In this document: positions 25,137-34,520 of the stretch, in pieces
Layout: each line of letters starts with the position of its first letter
How positions within the stretch are numbered: position 1 is the first letter of the stretch
Source: Paenibacillus sp. CF384
GTDB lineage: Bacteria > Bacillota > Bacilli > Paenibacillales > Paenibacillaceae
Length of the DNA stretch: 64,000 nucleotides
Direction of reading: 5' to 3'
NCBI RefSeq assembly: GCF_900106745.1
Contig: NZ_FNNV01000019.1
Span: forward strand, 1-64,000
The notes under the pieces: model-generated
Databases searched by the model: none
The model's input: only the letters and a program-made list of their open reading frames with translations
What the model was told of the DNA's origin: nothing
Position numbers and translations under genes: made by a program

Positions 25137-28100
25137 ATGGCCTGCGGCAATTTAGGCGTAGCAAATGATTTCAACGTGTTCGTGCTTGGGAACCACACCC
25201 AGTCCTTCGTAGATTCCGGCGGACGTGTTGCCGTTGGTGGTAACGCAACCTACAACAGCTATGGGATTGGCAATGCACTCCCTTCATCAACAACGCGTGC
25301 GGACTTAATCGTCGGCGGCAATATGAACATTATCGGCGGCACCAATTTCAGCGGGAACAGCGTCATCAGCCCTACCGGAACCATTATTAATTACACGATG
25401 ACGAACAATAACGGCGTTGCCGGTCAGCCTTTCCGAGCCACACCGATCGATTTTCCGGCAGCAGAGCAATATTTGACCTGTGCCTCCAGCTCGTGGGGCT
25501 CACTTGGTCCAACCGGAACCGCCTTTGTTAACTTCGGCCAAATCGTTTTGAGCGGCAACAGCCCTACCCTTAATATTTTCAACATCAATGGCAATAACGT
25601 CGCGGGTTCCGGTGTTTCGCTTGCCACCGCAAACGGCATTAACATTATCACACCGCCCGGTTCCACTGTGCTTGTGAATATTTCCGGGACCAATGTCGGA
25701 TTCGGCAGCTATGCGATCTTCATCAACGGCGGTCAATCCACCCCGGCGAACGGGGCCGTCATTCTATGGAATTTCTATCAAGCGACAACTGCCTTCAACC
25801 TCAATTTGTCGATCAAAGGCTCCGTGCTTGCCCCATTCGCAGCATGGAGCGCATCCGGCTTCGGGAACATTGACGGCACGATTGCGGTCGGATCGCTTAC
25901 CAATACGACCGGTTCCATCGAAGAGCATCACGTTCCTTTTACGGGCTGTTTGCCGGAAGTATTCTGTACGCCGAGGCTGCAGCTGACGAAGACCGTCAAT
26001 GGCGGAAGCTCCGTAAGCGGCCCTCCTGGAACACCGCTGACCTATGTCATCACGGTCAAGAATACCGGAGCGGGGACATTAACGAATATTGTCGTCGATG
26101 ACCCGGAACTGAACTTTAACCAAACGGTCCCGTCGCTGCCAGCCGGACAGTCCATCCAATTCACGATCAATTCCTCCATCAAATCCGGCCCGCCTAATAG
26201 CAGCTATCAGAATATCGTCACGGCGAAGAGCAATCAGACACCTTTGCAATCCGCTGCCGTCACCATCAATATCGTCGGCCCGATCGTAGCGGAGCTGATC
26301 AAAACCGTTCAACCTACCACTGCAGAACCCGGCGATACCGTTACTTACACATTTACACTTGTGGTTCAGAATGGTGCCACGCTCTTAAATGTGAATCTGG
26401 TCGATCCCGTGCTTGGTCTGAACTTGTCGTTCCCATCAGCAACCAGCGGTGAGCTGGCTTCTGTTCCCTTCGTCATTCCTGCGAACACGCCGATTGGCAG
26501 CGATTTCGTCAATACCGCAACGTTAACCGCGAGCAATTTGCCTCAGCCCTTAACCGATTCGGCAACCGTCCTGATTACGGAAACACCGTCTGTCATCTTA
26601 ACCAAGTCAGCAGATACCGCCACCGCGATCCCTGGCCAAACCATTATCTACACCCTTACCGTCAGCAATGAATCCAAAGCCACGACGCTGTTTAACCTTC
26701 TGCTGACCGATCCGCTGCTGCATGTCAATCAAACGATCGCGAAGCTCGATCCGCAAACGTCGGTCGTCTTTCATGGCATGTATACCGTTCCCGCTGGAAC
26801 GCCCGCAGGCACAATTATTCATAATACCGCTACTCTCGTATCCTCACTTGGCACGCAAACAGCGAGTACAGACGTTACCATCCTCGCAGCCCCAAGCATC
26901 ACGATAGCCAAAACACCAAGTGTGACGCTTGTCGTGCCGGGCGAAACGATCTTCTACGACATTACAGTCACCAATACGGGCAATATCCCGCTTACCGATG
27001 TTTTTATTACCGACCCGGTATTGTCCTTCTCCGTTACGGTGCCTATTCTCCCGATAGGCGGGCAATATGTCGCAAATGCCTCTTACTTGGTACCACTGGG
27101 AACGCCGGCTGGGACGAAGATCATCAATACTGCAACGGTAATAACCGATCAAACACCGGCTGTTTCGGCATCGGCCGAAGTCGTCGTCGCAGCCGTGTAC
27201 AGCTTGTCGCTGGATAAGAAAGCGAATGTGAGTACGGCCGTACCGGGACAAATCGTTACCTACACGATCACCGTCACGAATACTTCCAATGCCAATCTCA
27301 CAAACGTCGTCATTACGGATAATCTGCTGTCCTTTACAGAGACGATCGCCACGCTTCCTGCCGGCGCCACGATTATGTTTGACGTTCAATACACGGTTCC
27401 TGCCGGTACACCTGCAGGGACGAACCTGACGAACATCGCGACAGCGGATTCTGATCAGACAGAGCCCGTAACGGCTACGACGGTGGTCGTTATCTCTGCC
27501 GTGCCGTCGCTTAGTTTGACTAAAACCGTTGTGCCAACCAGCGGTCCGGCAGGAACTCCTCTCACCTATACGTTTACGGTGACCAATACCGGCAACACCG
27601 ACTTGACGCAGGTACGCGTTCAAGATCCGCTGCTTGGCGTGGACACCACCATTCCGCTTATCGCGCAAGGCGGGCAGTCCGTATTTAACGTCCCATCGGT
27701 AATACCTGCCTTGCCGCCGGGAACGATTATTCATAATATCGCGAACGCAACCTCAATCGAGACGCCGACTCCGGTCTTCGCGGATGCTTTTGTAACCGTG
27801 GGAACTCCACCTACCATTACGCTGACTAAGACGGTAAGCGAACCTTCCGCTCTTCCGGGTGAAACGGTGACCTTCACGATTACTCTTACAAATACGTCTT
27901 TGGTTGTGTTAACGAACGTGCTGCTCGTCGATGAATTTTTCAATCTGAACTATACGTTCAACAGCCTCGCACCGGGCGAGTCCCGAATTATTAACGCCGA
28001 TTTCATGATACCGCTCGATTCACTGGGAGGAACTGTTTACGTGAATACCGTAACGGTCTCTTCCGACCAGACGCCGCCTATCTCTGCATCTGCTTCCGTC

Positions 28101-30653
28101 ACTACCGAGAATGCGCCGGATATGGCCATAACGAAGACGGTCAACTTCGCCACGGCGCTGCCGGGCCAAACGATAACGTATACGATTGCGGTCGAAAATA
28201 CAGGCAATGTATCCCTCTTCAATGTGGCGGTATCGGATCCGATTCCGGGTCTGCAAACGGTGATTACGGAGCTGGATCCTAACGCTGTTCAGACGTATAT
28301 GATTCCGTTCACCATTCCGGAGGATGCCGCTCCTGGCACCATTATTGTGAACACAGCTACAGCGACCAGCCTACAAACCGGCGATCGCACGGCAAGCGCC
28401 AGCGTCGAAGTATTGCCGATTCCTTCCGGGGATATTAAGGTGCAGAAGCTCGTGAGCACCTTAACTGCGGATCCGGGCGAAACGATCTTTTACACGATTA
28501 TTGTGTTTAACGACTCCACCGGACTCGTCACCAATGTACAAATTACGGATCCTCTCCTTGGCATTAGCGAGACCGTGGCCGAACTGCCGGCGCAGAGCAC
28601 CTATACGATTAGTGTGCCTTATACAGTTCCGCTTGGCACACCAGGAGGTACGGTAATCGTCAATACCGTCTTCGTCGATGCGCTCGGTGAAACTCAAACA
28701 GCCACGGCAACCGTCACTGTGAATGGAGTTCCTGCGGTAACGTTAACGAAGACGGCAAGTCAGCCGACTGCCCTGCCAGGCGACATTGTGAACTACACCA
28801 TAACGGTCACGAATACCGGGAACGTGCCGCTCACGAATGTGGCGGTTACCGATCCGACACTTGGCTTCGCGGATGTGATCCCATTACTCGCCATCGGTCA
28901 AAGTGTGCCATTCATTGTACCATTCGTGGTTCCGGCGGTTCCTGCCGGCACGATTATTACGAATACGGCATCCGTCACCTCCGATCAGATTCCGACGCCT
29001 GTAACTGCATCCGCATCGATCAGTGTAGATACGCCGGCCAGCATTTCAGTTACGAAGACGGTGAGCCCTACTTCTGCGGCGCCTGGTGAGACCGTGACGT
29101 TTACAATTCAGATCATTAATACCTCTGGGTCAGCTATAACGAATGCAATGATTATTGATGAGCTGCTTGGCCTATCTATTGTTGCGCCGTTTATTTCTGC
29201 AGGTGTTACTCGAACCATTATCGTCGAATATTCGATTCCGCCGCAAACGCCTGCCGGGACAATCATTAACAATGTCGTAACCGTCTCCTCAGATCAGACG
29301 CTGCCCACTTCCGCCGCCGCTGCCGTTACCGTGGCTGCTGCGCCATCCCTCAGTCTAGAGAAGCGTGAAAGCGCGAGATCGGCCAATCCGGGAGATATCG
29401 TCACTTATATGATCACGGTCACCAATACTGGCAATGTAGCCTTAACAGGCATTCGGTTAACGGATATCTTGCTGAATCTGAACGAAGTCATTTCATTGAT
29501 CGAACCGCAGCACTCGATTCAGCTTAATGTTCCGTATCAAGTCCCTCTCGGCCTCCAGGCTGGGACGAAGATTTTCAATACCGTTGTGGCCGTCTCAGAT
29601 CAGACCACCCCGCAGGAAGCCATGACGAATCTGGATATTCTGCCGGTCTACTCGATTGATGTTCGGAAGACGTCCGCACAGACCGAGGTACTCCCGGGAG
29701 GAACGATTGCGTTCGAAACGACCGTAACGAATACGTCCAACGCGATCCTGACGAATCTCGTGCTGCATGACCCGCTTGTTGCAGTTGACGAAACGATCAA
29801 CTCTCTGGATATCGGCGATTCGTTCACGCTTCACTCCGACTACGTCGTACCACTCGGTACTCTGGCTAACACCATTATCACCAACGTTGTAACGGTAACG
29901 ACAAGCGAGACACCGCCAGCCGTTGCGGACAGCTCGGTGCTCGTTCTTCCGGATCCGCGGCTTGAATTGACGAAGAAGCTGCCGGTCATCGGGGTTCCAG
30001 GCGGCAAGCAAAGAATGGCACTGTTCTTCATCAACAGCGGTAACGTCACGCTGCATAATATTCATTTGGTCGATGCGGCTGCGAGGTATGACTTCTTCCT
30101 GGAGGAGCTGACGCCAGGAGCTAACCAACGAGGTTCATTGTGGTTCATCCTGCCACAAGATGCGCAGATCGGATCACAGGTCGTGAACACGGCTGTCATC
30201 AGTTCGAATGAAACTGCTCCTGTAGAAGCACGTGCGATCGTGAATATCGTTGGCTTGATTATTGAGAAAACATCAAGCGCCATTTCCGTCGTTGTCGGCG
30301 ATCGCATCACGTATTCCCTGGTTGTTCGGAATCCGACTTCCTATGCTGCACACAATGTTGTACTGAGGGATCCGCTTCCTATGGAGGCCGCCTTTATTCC
30401 GGGCAGTGTATCGGTCAACGGCGAGCGGCTGCCTGATGCGACTCCGGGCTTCCCGGGTATACCGATTGGCACCATCCCTGCCGGCACATTCGCGACGGTG
30501 TCGTTCAAGGCTAGAGTAAAACTAGAGCCGCCGGGTCACAGATTAGAGAATCAGGCGCACGCCAGCTTTACGTTTACAGAAGGCGGATATACGGTCAGCG
30601 GCACTGCGGAGTCGAACGTATGGATCGTTGAGGTATACGACGACGAGGAATAA
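25137..30653 (+). CDS. Giant repeat protein: choice-of-anchor-A domain plus 15 DUF11-like repeats
   Basis: An 1838-residue protein. ATG 25137 is preferred over the ATG at 25092 because AGGAGG lies 9 bases upstream. Residues 1 to about 275 (MACGNLGVANDFNVFVLGN... GGRVAVGGN, ending near TGCLPEVFC) match the choice-of-anchor-A/collagen-binding-like domain. Fifteen consecutive repeats of about 100 residues follow, each running L(T)KTxxxxxxxPGxTVTYTITVTNTG...LTNVxVxDPLLG...PAGTxIxNTATVxSDQT, the DUF11 beta-sandwich pattern. The last repeat is longer and diverged, and the protein ends WIVEVYDDEE. There is no signal peptide, LPXTG, S-layer or membrane segment, although such proteins are normally surface exposed. 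Assembly on the spore from the mother cell would explain this; that is inference. It lies between xylA and xylR and reads towards xylR. Confidence 0.9.
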   Translation: MACGNLGVANDFNVFVLGNHTQSFVDSGGRVAVGGNATYNSYGIGNALPSSTTRADLIVGGNMNIIGGTNFSGNSVISPTGTIINYTMTNNNGVAGQPFRATPIDFPAAEQYLTCASSSWGSLGPTGTAFVNFGQIVLSGNSPTLNIFNINGNNVAGSGVSLATANGINIITPPGSTVLVNISGTNVGFGSYAIFINGGQSTPANGAVILWNFYQATTAFNLNLSIKGSVLAPFAAWSASGFGNIDGTIAVGSLTNTTGSIEEHHVPFTGCLPEVFCTPRLQLTKTVNGGSSVSGPPGTPLTYVITVKNTGAGTLTNIVVDDPELNFNQTVPSLPAGQSIQFTINSSIKSGPPNSSYQNIVTAKSNQTPLQSAAVTINIVGPIVAELIKTVQPTTAEPGDTVTYTFTLVVQNGATLLNVNLVDPVLGLNLSFPSATSGELASVPFVIPANTPIGSDFVNTATLTASNLPQPLTDSATVLITETPSVILTKSADTATAIPGQTIIYTLTVSNESKATTLFNLLLTDPLLHVNQTIAKLDPQTSVVFHGMYTVPAGTPAGTIIHNTATLVSSLGTQTASTDVTILAAPSITIAKTPSVTLVVPGETIFYDITVTNTGNIPLTDVFITDPVLSFSVTVPILPIGGQYVANASYLVPLGTPAGTKIINTATVITDQTPAVSASAEVVVAAVYSLSLDKKANVSTAVPGQIVTYTITVTNTSNANLTNVVITDNLLSFTETIATLPAGATIMFDVQYTVPAGTPAGTNLTNIATADSDQTEPVTATTVVVISAVPSLSLTKTVVPTSGPAGTPLTYTFTVTNTGNTDLTQVRVQDPLLGVDTTIPLIAQGGQSVFNVPSVIPALPPGTIIHNIANATSIETPTPVFADAFVTVGTPPTITLTKTVSEPSALPGETVTFTITLTNTSLVVLTNVLLVDEFFNLNYTFNSLAPGESRIINADFMIPLDSLGGTVYVNTVTVSSDQTPPISASASVTTENAPDMAITKTVNFATALPGQTITYTIAVENTGNVSLFNVAVSDPIPGLQTVITELDPNAVQTYMIPFTIPEDAAPGTIIVNTATATSLQTGDRTASASVEVLPIPSGDIKVQKLVSTLTADPGETIFYTIIVFNDSTGLVTNVQITDPLLGISETVAELPAQSTYTISVPYTVPLGTPGGTVIVNTVFVDALGETQTATATVTVNGVPAVTLTKTASQPTALPGDIVNYTITVTNTGNVPLTNVAVTDPTLGFADVIPLLAIGQSVPFIVPFVVPAVPAGTIITNTASVTSDQIPTPVTASASISVDTPASISVTKTVSPTSAAPGETVTFTIQIINTSGSAITNAMIIDELLGLSIVAPFISAGVTRTIIVEYSIPPQTPAGTIINNVVTVSSDQTLPTSAAAAVTVAAAPSLSLEKRESARSANPGDIVTYMITVTNTGNVALTGIRLTDILLNLNEVISLIEPQHSIQLNVPYQVPLGLQAGTKIFNTVVAVSDQTTPQEAMTNLDILPVYSIDVRKTSAQTEVLPGGTIAFETTVTNTSNAILTNLVLHDPLVAVDETINSLDIGDSFTLHSDYVVPLGTLANTIITNVVTVTTSETPPAVADSSVLVLPDPRLELTKKLPVIGVPGGKQRMALFFINSGNVTLHNIHLVDAAARYDFFLEELTPGANQRGSLWFILPQDAQIGSQVVNTAVISSNETAPVEARAIVNIVGLIIEKTSSAISVVVGDRITYSLVVRNPTSYAAHNVVLRDPLPMEAAFIPGSVSVNGERLPDATPGFPGIPIGTIPAGTFATVSFKARVKLEPPGHRLENQAHASFTFTEGGYTVSGTAESNVWIVEVYDDEE

Positions 30654-30726
30654 ATAAAGTGCAACTTCACCTTCCGCGTGGTAAAATCGTACCCAAATCA
30701 TCCGCGAGGCGGATTCGGGGGACGTT

Positions 30727-31890
30727 ATGGCCATTAAGAAGACCGGAGATTTGACCTTAGTCAAAAAAATGAATACGGCAATCGTGCTGGAGGCGGTGCT
30801 TCGTCACGCGCCTCTTTCACGTGCTCAAATATCAGAGCGGACCGGACTTAACAAGGCGACGGTGTCAAGCCTTGTGCAGGATTTAATCGACCGTCATCTT
30901 GTGCTCGACATCGGCCCGGGTGAATCGAGCGGCGGACGCAAGCCGTTTCTCCTCCTGTTCCATGCCCGTGCAGGTTATGCGATCGGCATCGATCTTGGGG
31001 TGAATTATATACGCGGCATCTTAACGGATCTGGAAGGCGCCGTCGTATTGGAACGTGAACTGCCGATCGATAATCATGAGGCTGATATCGTGCTTCCCAA
31101 GCTGATGGATTGCATCGAAGAGCTGAGGACCTCCATGCCTGCGAGCCCTTATGGCCTGGTTGGCATTGGGATTGGCGTGCCGGGTATCGTCAATGGCGAC
31201 GGTTCGATTCTGTTCGCGCCAAATTTATCTTGGCCGAAAGTTTCGCTTCGGGCCATGGTTGAGGAACGCTTCGGCGTGCCGGCTACCATCGACAACGAAG
31301 CCAATGCCGGGGCGCAGGGCGAGCAGAAATACGGCGCCGGACGCGGCATTGCCAATCAAATTTATGTCAGCATCGGGATCGGAATCGGAACGGGGATTAT
31401 CCTGAACAAGGAGCTGTACAAAGGGGCGGCCGGGTTCTCCGGAGAGCTTGGCCATCTGTCCGTGATGGCGGATGGTACGCCTTGCCGTTGCGGCAATCGC
31501 GGCTGTTGGGAGTTGTATGCTTCCGAGAACGCATTGCTCGAACAGGCAGAGCCCTTGGGGTATACGGATTTGGACGCCTTAATCGGCGCAGCCGAACAAG
31601 GCGATGAGCAAGTCATCGCCTTATTTCACCGGATTGGGGAATGGATCGGAACGGGGATTGCAAACATCGTGAATGTATTCAATCCGAATGTTGTGATTAT
31701 CGGCAACCGGATGCGCCGCGCGGAACCGTGGATTCGCGAAGCGGTCGCCGCTACGGTCGGCAGTCGCGCACTCGCTTATCACCGGGAACAATTCCGCCTG
31801 CTCTATGCGGAGCAAGGTGACAAGTCCGCTGTGCGCGGGGCCGCTCATTACGCGATTTCCGCGTTCCTGACCAAGATGAAGGACAGCTAG
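30727..31890 (+). CDS. xylR: XylR-like ROK family transcriptional repressor
   Basis: A 387-residue protein with an N-terminal winged helix-turn-helix (about 16-60, VLEAVLRHAPLSRAQISERTGLNKATVSSLVQDLI) and a ROK sugar-binding domain (IGIDLGVNYIRGILTDL, ENEANAGAQGEQKYG-type region, zinc motif CRCGNRGCWELYAS). The length and sequence style match Bacillus XylR, which binds TTAGTTTG-type operators and is released by xylose. The operator at xylA fits. It starts 73 bases after the giant repeat gene on the same strand with GGGGGA upstream of the ATG. No good promoter or terminator is visible in that gap, so read-through is possible. Confidence 0.88.
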   Translation: MAIKKTGDLTLVKKMNTAIVLEAVLRHAPLSRAQISERTGLNKATVSSLVQDLIDRHLVLDIGPGESSGGRKPFLLLFHARAGYAIGIDLGVNYIRGILTDLEGAVVLERELPIDNHEADIVLPKLMDCIEELRTSMPASPYGLVGIGIGVPGIVNGDGSILFAPNLSWPKVSLRAMVEERFGVPATIDNEANAGAQGEQKYGAGRGIANQIYVSIGIGIGTGIILNKELYKGAAGFSGELGHLSVMADGTPCRCGNRGCWELYASENALLEQAEPLGYTDLDALIGAAEQGDEQVIALFHRIGEWIGTGIANIVNVFNPNVVIIGNRMRRAEPWIREAVAATVGSRALAYHREQFRLLYAEQGDKSAVRGAAHYAISAFLTKMKDS

Positions 31891-31922
31891 CACGCTGCTA
31901 AACGTCGCTAAATGCGATTCGC

Positions 31923-32933
31923 CTAGACTGCGAGAATGATTTTGCCGTACCCAATTTCACCTTTCACAAGCCGCTGGAAGCTTCTCGGGCCTTCCTCCAG
32001 CGGTTTTTCTGTCGTCCAGCCTTCCTCGGTCACTTTCCCGTCGGTCAGCAGCTCCAGTGCATCGGCGAAATCTTGCGGCGTATAGCAGAACGAGCCAAGC
32101 ACATTCGTCTCGCAGCGAATCATATCGTTGATCGGAAGCGGCGATTCTGAGCTGCCAAGCCCGATGTTCATGATCGTACCGCCGGCGTTGACGATTGCTT
32201 TGGCGAGACTTCGCGTCACGCTGAACCCTGCCGCATCAATGACGATGTCGATGCCTTTGCCATTCGTCGCCTGCTTCATCGCAGCAAGTGATGCATCGCT
32301 AGTGCTGTCTACCGCGCCATCAAATCCCATCCGGGAGACAAGCTCCAATCGCAGCGGATTATTATCAAGCACGAACACTTTGCCCGCACCGAGCAAACGT
32401 GCCGTAAATGCGCACAGCAATCCGATGGCGCCGCCTCCGATAATGGCTACATTGCCGAAAGGAACGGTCGCCATCGCACGCCTCGTTGCGCGCAAGGAAC
32501 ATGCTAACGGCTCGGTGAGCGCTGCTCGGCGATAAGAGAGCGCATCTTGAATGCGCACCACTTGAGCAGCAGGCACCGTAATTTGCTCGGCATAAGCGCC
32601 CGGCCGGTGAATGCCGATAATCTGCCTGCGATCGCAGAGGTTATATTGCGCGCGAACGCAGCGCGGACATGTTCCGCAGTGGATCAGCGGATTCACGACG
32701 ACTCGCTCGCCAACCGCGAAGCTTGCGGCAGCGCCGATAATTTCACCGGCGAACTCATGGCCCATCAGCAGCGGCGGATGCCGCAGGCTGTTATGGCCGA
32801 GATACCCTTCCAGGTCAGAGCCGCAGATACCGGCATGGCTGACTTTGATGACCACTTCCTGTTCCTTCGGCTCCGGTAATGCCAAATCTATGAATGACAT
32901 TTGCTCCGGTCCTGTCCACATCACTGCTTTCAT
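31923..32933 (-). CDS. Zinc-dependent alcohol/polyol dehydrogenase (MDR family)
   Basis: A 336-residue cytoplasmic NAD(P)-dependent oxidoreductase. Catalytic zinc ligands lie in GICGSDLEGYLGH and MGHEFAGEIIG. The structural zinc loop is CGTCPRCVRAQYNLC, and the nucleotide-binding fold is at IIGGGAIGLLCAF. It resembles sorbitol, galactitol and threonine dehydrogenases. It is the last gene of the operon beginning with the rhamnonate-dehydratase-like gene, 22 bases after the SDR gene. It probably oxidises a hydroxyl group of a sugar, polyol or deoxy-keto acid in that pathway. It converges with xylR; the short gap shows no strong terminator. Confidence 0.88.
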   Translation of the reverse strand: MKAVMWTGPEQMSFIDLALPEPKEQEVVIKVSHAGICGSDLEGYLGHNSLRHPPLLMGHEFAGEIIGAAASFAVGERVVVNPLIHCGTCPRCVRAQYNLCDRRQIIGIHRPGAYAEQITVPAAQVVRIQDALSYRRAALTEPLACSLRATRRAMATVPFGNVAIIGGGAIGLLCAFTARLLGAGKVFVLDNNPLRLELVSRMGFDGAVDSTSDASLAAMKQATNGKGIDIVIDAAGFSVTRSLAKAIVNAGGTIMNIGLGSSESPLPINDMIRCETNVLGSFCYTPQDFADALELLTDGKVTEEGWTTEKPLEEGPRSFQRLVKGEIGYGKIILAV

Positions 32934-32955
32934 CCGCGATCTCCTCTTTCCCCGA

Positions 32956-33717
32956 TTACATGATCAGTGCGCCGCCATCGACAGCGAGCAAAGCACCGGT
33001 TACCCATTCCGCATCCGGCGATGTCAGGTAGACAATCGCCTTGCCTAGATCGCTTGGTCTTCCCCCGCGTCTGGCCGGCAAATTCGACGCCCATTCATCG
33101 ACCACAGCTCCCGCTTGCTTGCGCTGCTCGAGATTGATGTCAGTCGCCACGCCGCCGCATAGAATTGCATTGACTCGGATGCCATATTTGCCAAGTGCAT
33201 TTGCCATCGACGAGGTCAGCGCGTTCATGCCGCCCTTGCTCGCCGCATAGTGAACTTGCTCGGGTCCGCCCCTCATCGTCGTTACGGTGCTGATATGAAC
33301 GATTGCCCCGCTTCCTTGCTCGCGCATGACGGCTCCAGCTGCCTGCGAACAGAAGAAAGCGCCTGCCAAATTGACGGCGATCGTCCGGTTCCACGTCTCT
33401 TCCTCGATAGCGAAGAAATCACGAAATGGACAAATGCCTGCGTTGTTCACAAGAATATCAATGCGGCCATACCGCGATTTCACATCGCTAACCATACGAT
33501 CGATTTCGGCCTTTACCCCAATGTCCGCGCCAATTGCTTCTGCTTGCCCGCCGCGCTGTTTGATCTCGGCAACTACCTCAAGTGCAGCTTCTTCGTGACT
33601 GGTGTAGTTTACGATTACAGTGGCTCCCGCGCTGGCTAGCTCGCCACAGATTCCCCTGCCTATTCCACGGCTTCCGCCGGTTACAATGGCAACTTGCCCC
33701 TGCAACTTACCGCTCAA
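32956..33717 (-). CDS. SDR family dehydrogenase (sugar 1-dehydrogenase-like)
   Basis: A short-chain dehydrogenase of about 253 residues. TGGSRGIGRGI is the cofactor motif, NNAG follows beta-4, and the catalytic Ser-Tyr-Lys is in HISTVTTM...YAASKGG. The in-frame ATG at 33738 would give 260 residues and a 25-base overlap with the upstream gene. The TTG at 33717 has AAGGGGG 7 bases upstream and overlaps the metallo-hydrolase stop codon as TTGA, suggesting coupled translation, so I choose it. In the operon it may oxidise an aldose to its lactone, or a 3-deoxy-keto acid later in the pathway; the sequence alone does not decide. Confidence 0.87.
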   Translation of the reverse strand: MSGKLQGQVAIVTGGSRGIGRGICGELASAGATVIVNYTSHEEAALEVVAEIKQRGGQAEAIGADIGVKAEIDRMVSDVKSRYGRIDILVNNAGICPFRDFFAIEEETWNRTIAVNLAGAFFCSQAAGAVMREQGSGAIVHISTVTTMRGGPEQVHYAASKGGMNALTSSMANALGKYGIRVNAILCGGVATDINLEQRKQAGAVVDEWASNLPARRGGRPSDLGKAIVYLTSPDAEWVTGALLAVDGGALIM

Positions 33718-34508
33718 GCTCGTTTCCCCCTTACCCATCCATCCGGATAACGATCCAAGATCGCCGCGTCATGACCGGGCAGCAGAATATCCGCTTCCCG
33801 TTTCAATCGACGAATCGCATACACACTGTCCTCCGCGCTGAAGCCGAATCCGATCGGATGCTCGCGCTCCAAATTTTCGTACAAGAATGCGACATCGCCG
33901 GTGATAGCAGCTATGCCGTCTTCCATCTGAATCAATACCGCTTGCGAGCAGCGAGTATGTCCGCCTACGTGAATAACCCGAATACCCGGGACGATCTCGG
34001 CCTCGTCCGGTACGAGTGTAAGCTGCTCTTTCATTTCCTTGTCCATGTATCGAAGGAGTGCATGCGGGAACGTATCGAAGATCGGTACGCCGCGTTCGAC
34101 CGCAAAATCCCAGCCTCTGCGATTCACGTAAATCTTGGCGCCTGCGAAGAGCGGAATGTTGGCGATATGATCATAGTGCAGATGCGTCAGTATGACCGTA
34201 TCGATATCTAGCGGCTGTAATCCATTCGCAGCGAGTAATGACACCGTATCTTCGCCCTCGGCGACCGGGAACCCGACATGACTGTTCTGATCAAGTCGAT
34301 GAAATTCTTCGCCATACTCGTCACCGTAGCTGCGTTGATGCGTTCCGCCCATCCCCGTATCCACCAGGATGTTATGCCCGGCCCCTTGAATCAGCCAAAA
34401 ATAGCAATTCACATGTACGAGCTCCCCGAACCCTTCCATGAATAGAAATACCGGCTTCGGCGCGCTGTGCGTCGCGGTTCGCAAGCATTTAATCGTAAAG
34501 ACGCTCAT
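33714..34508 (-). CDS. Metallo-beta-lactamase-fold hydrolase, AHL-lactonase-like (possible sugar lactonase)
   Basis: A 264-residue binuclear zinc hydrolase. The motif HLHYDH gives H109, H111, D113 and H114; further ligands are H184 (GGHTRCS), D205 (TGDVAF) and H246 (PGHDAAI). The pattern and length match the N-acyl-homoserine-lactonase (AiiA/AttM) branch. The residue three after the bridging aspartate is F208, where AiiA has a tyrosine that contacts the lactone (from memory). The operon has dehydrogenases and a sugar-acid dehydratase but no other lactonase, so a role opening a sugar lactone is attractive. Quorum quenching cannot be excluded. The start follows the dehydratase gene by 12 bases. 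Confidence 0.87.
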   Translation of the reverse strand: MSVFTIKCLRTATHSAPKPVFLFMEGFGELVHVNCYFWLIQGAGHNILVDTGMGGTHQRSYGDEYGEEFHRLDQNSHVGFPVAEGEDTVSLLAANGLQPLDIDTVILTHLHYDHIANIPLFAGAKIYVNRRGWDFAVERGVPIFDTFPHALLRYMDKEMKEQLTLVPDEAEIVPGIRVIHVGGHTRCSQAVLIQMEDGIAAITGDVAFLYENLEREHPIGFGFSAEDSVYAIRRLKREADILLPGHDAAILDRYPDGWVRGKRA

Positions 34509-34520
34509 CTGAGTTGCCTC

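Noticed and set aside
26844..27734. Long antisense frame inside the DUF11 repeat gene
   Set aside because: Arg- and Gly-rich product with periodicity mirroring the DUF11 repeats; no start site signal.
33714..34508. Naming the MBL-fold hydrolase as a quorum-quenching AHL lactonase
   Set aside because: The fold and zinc motif fit, but the operon is sugar-acid metabolism and the lactone-contact Tyr position is Phe, so a firm AHL lactonase name would overreach.
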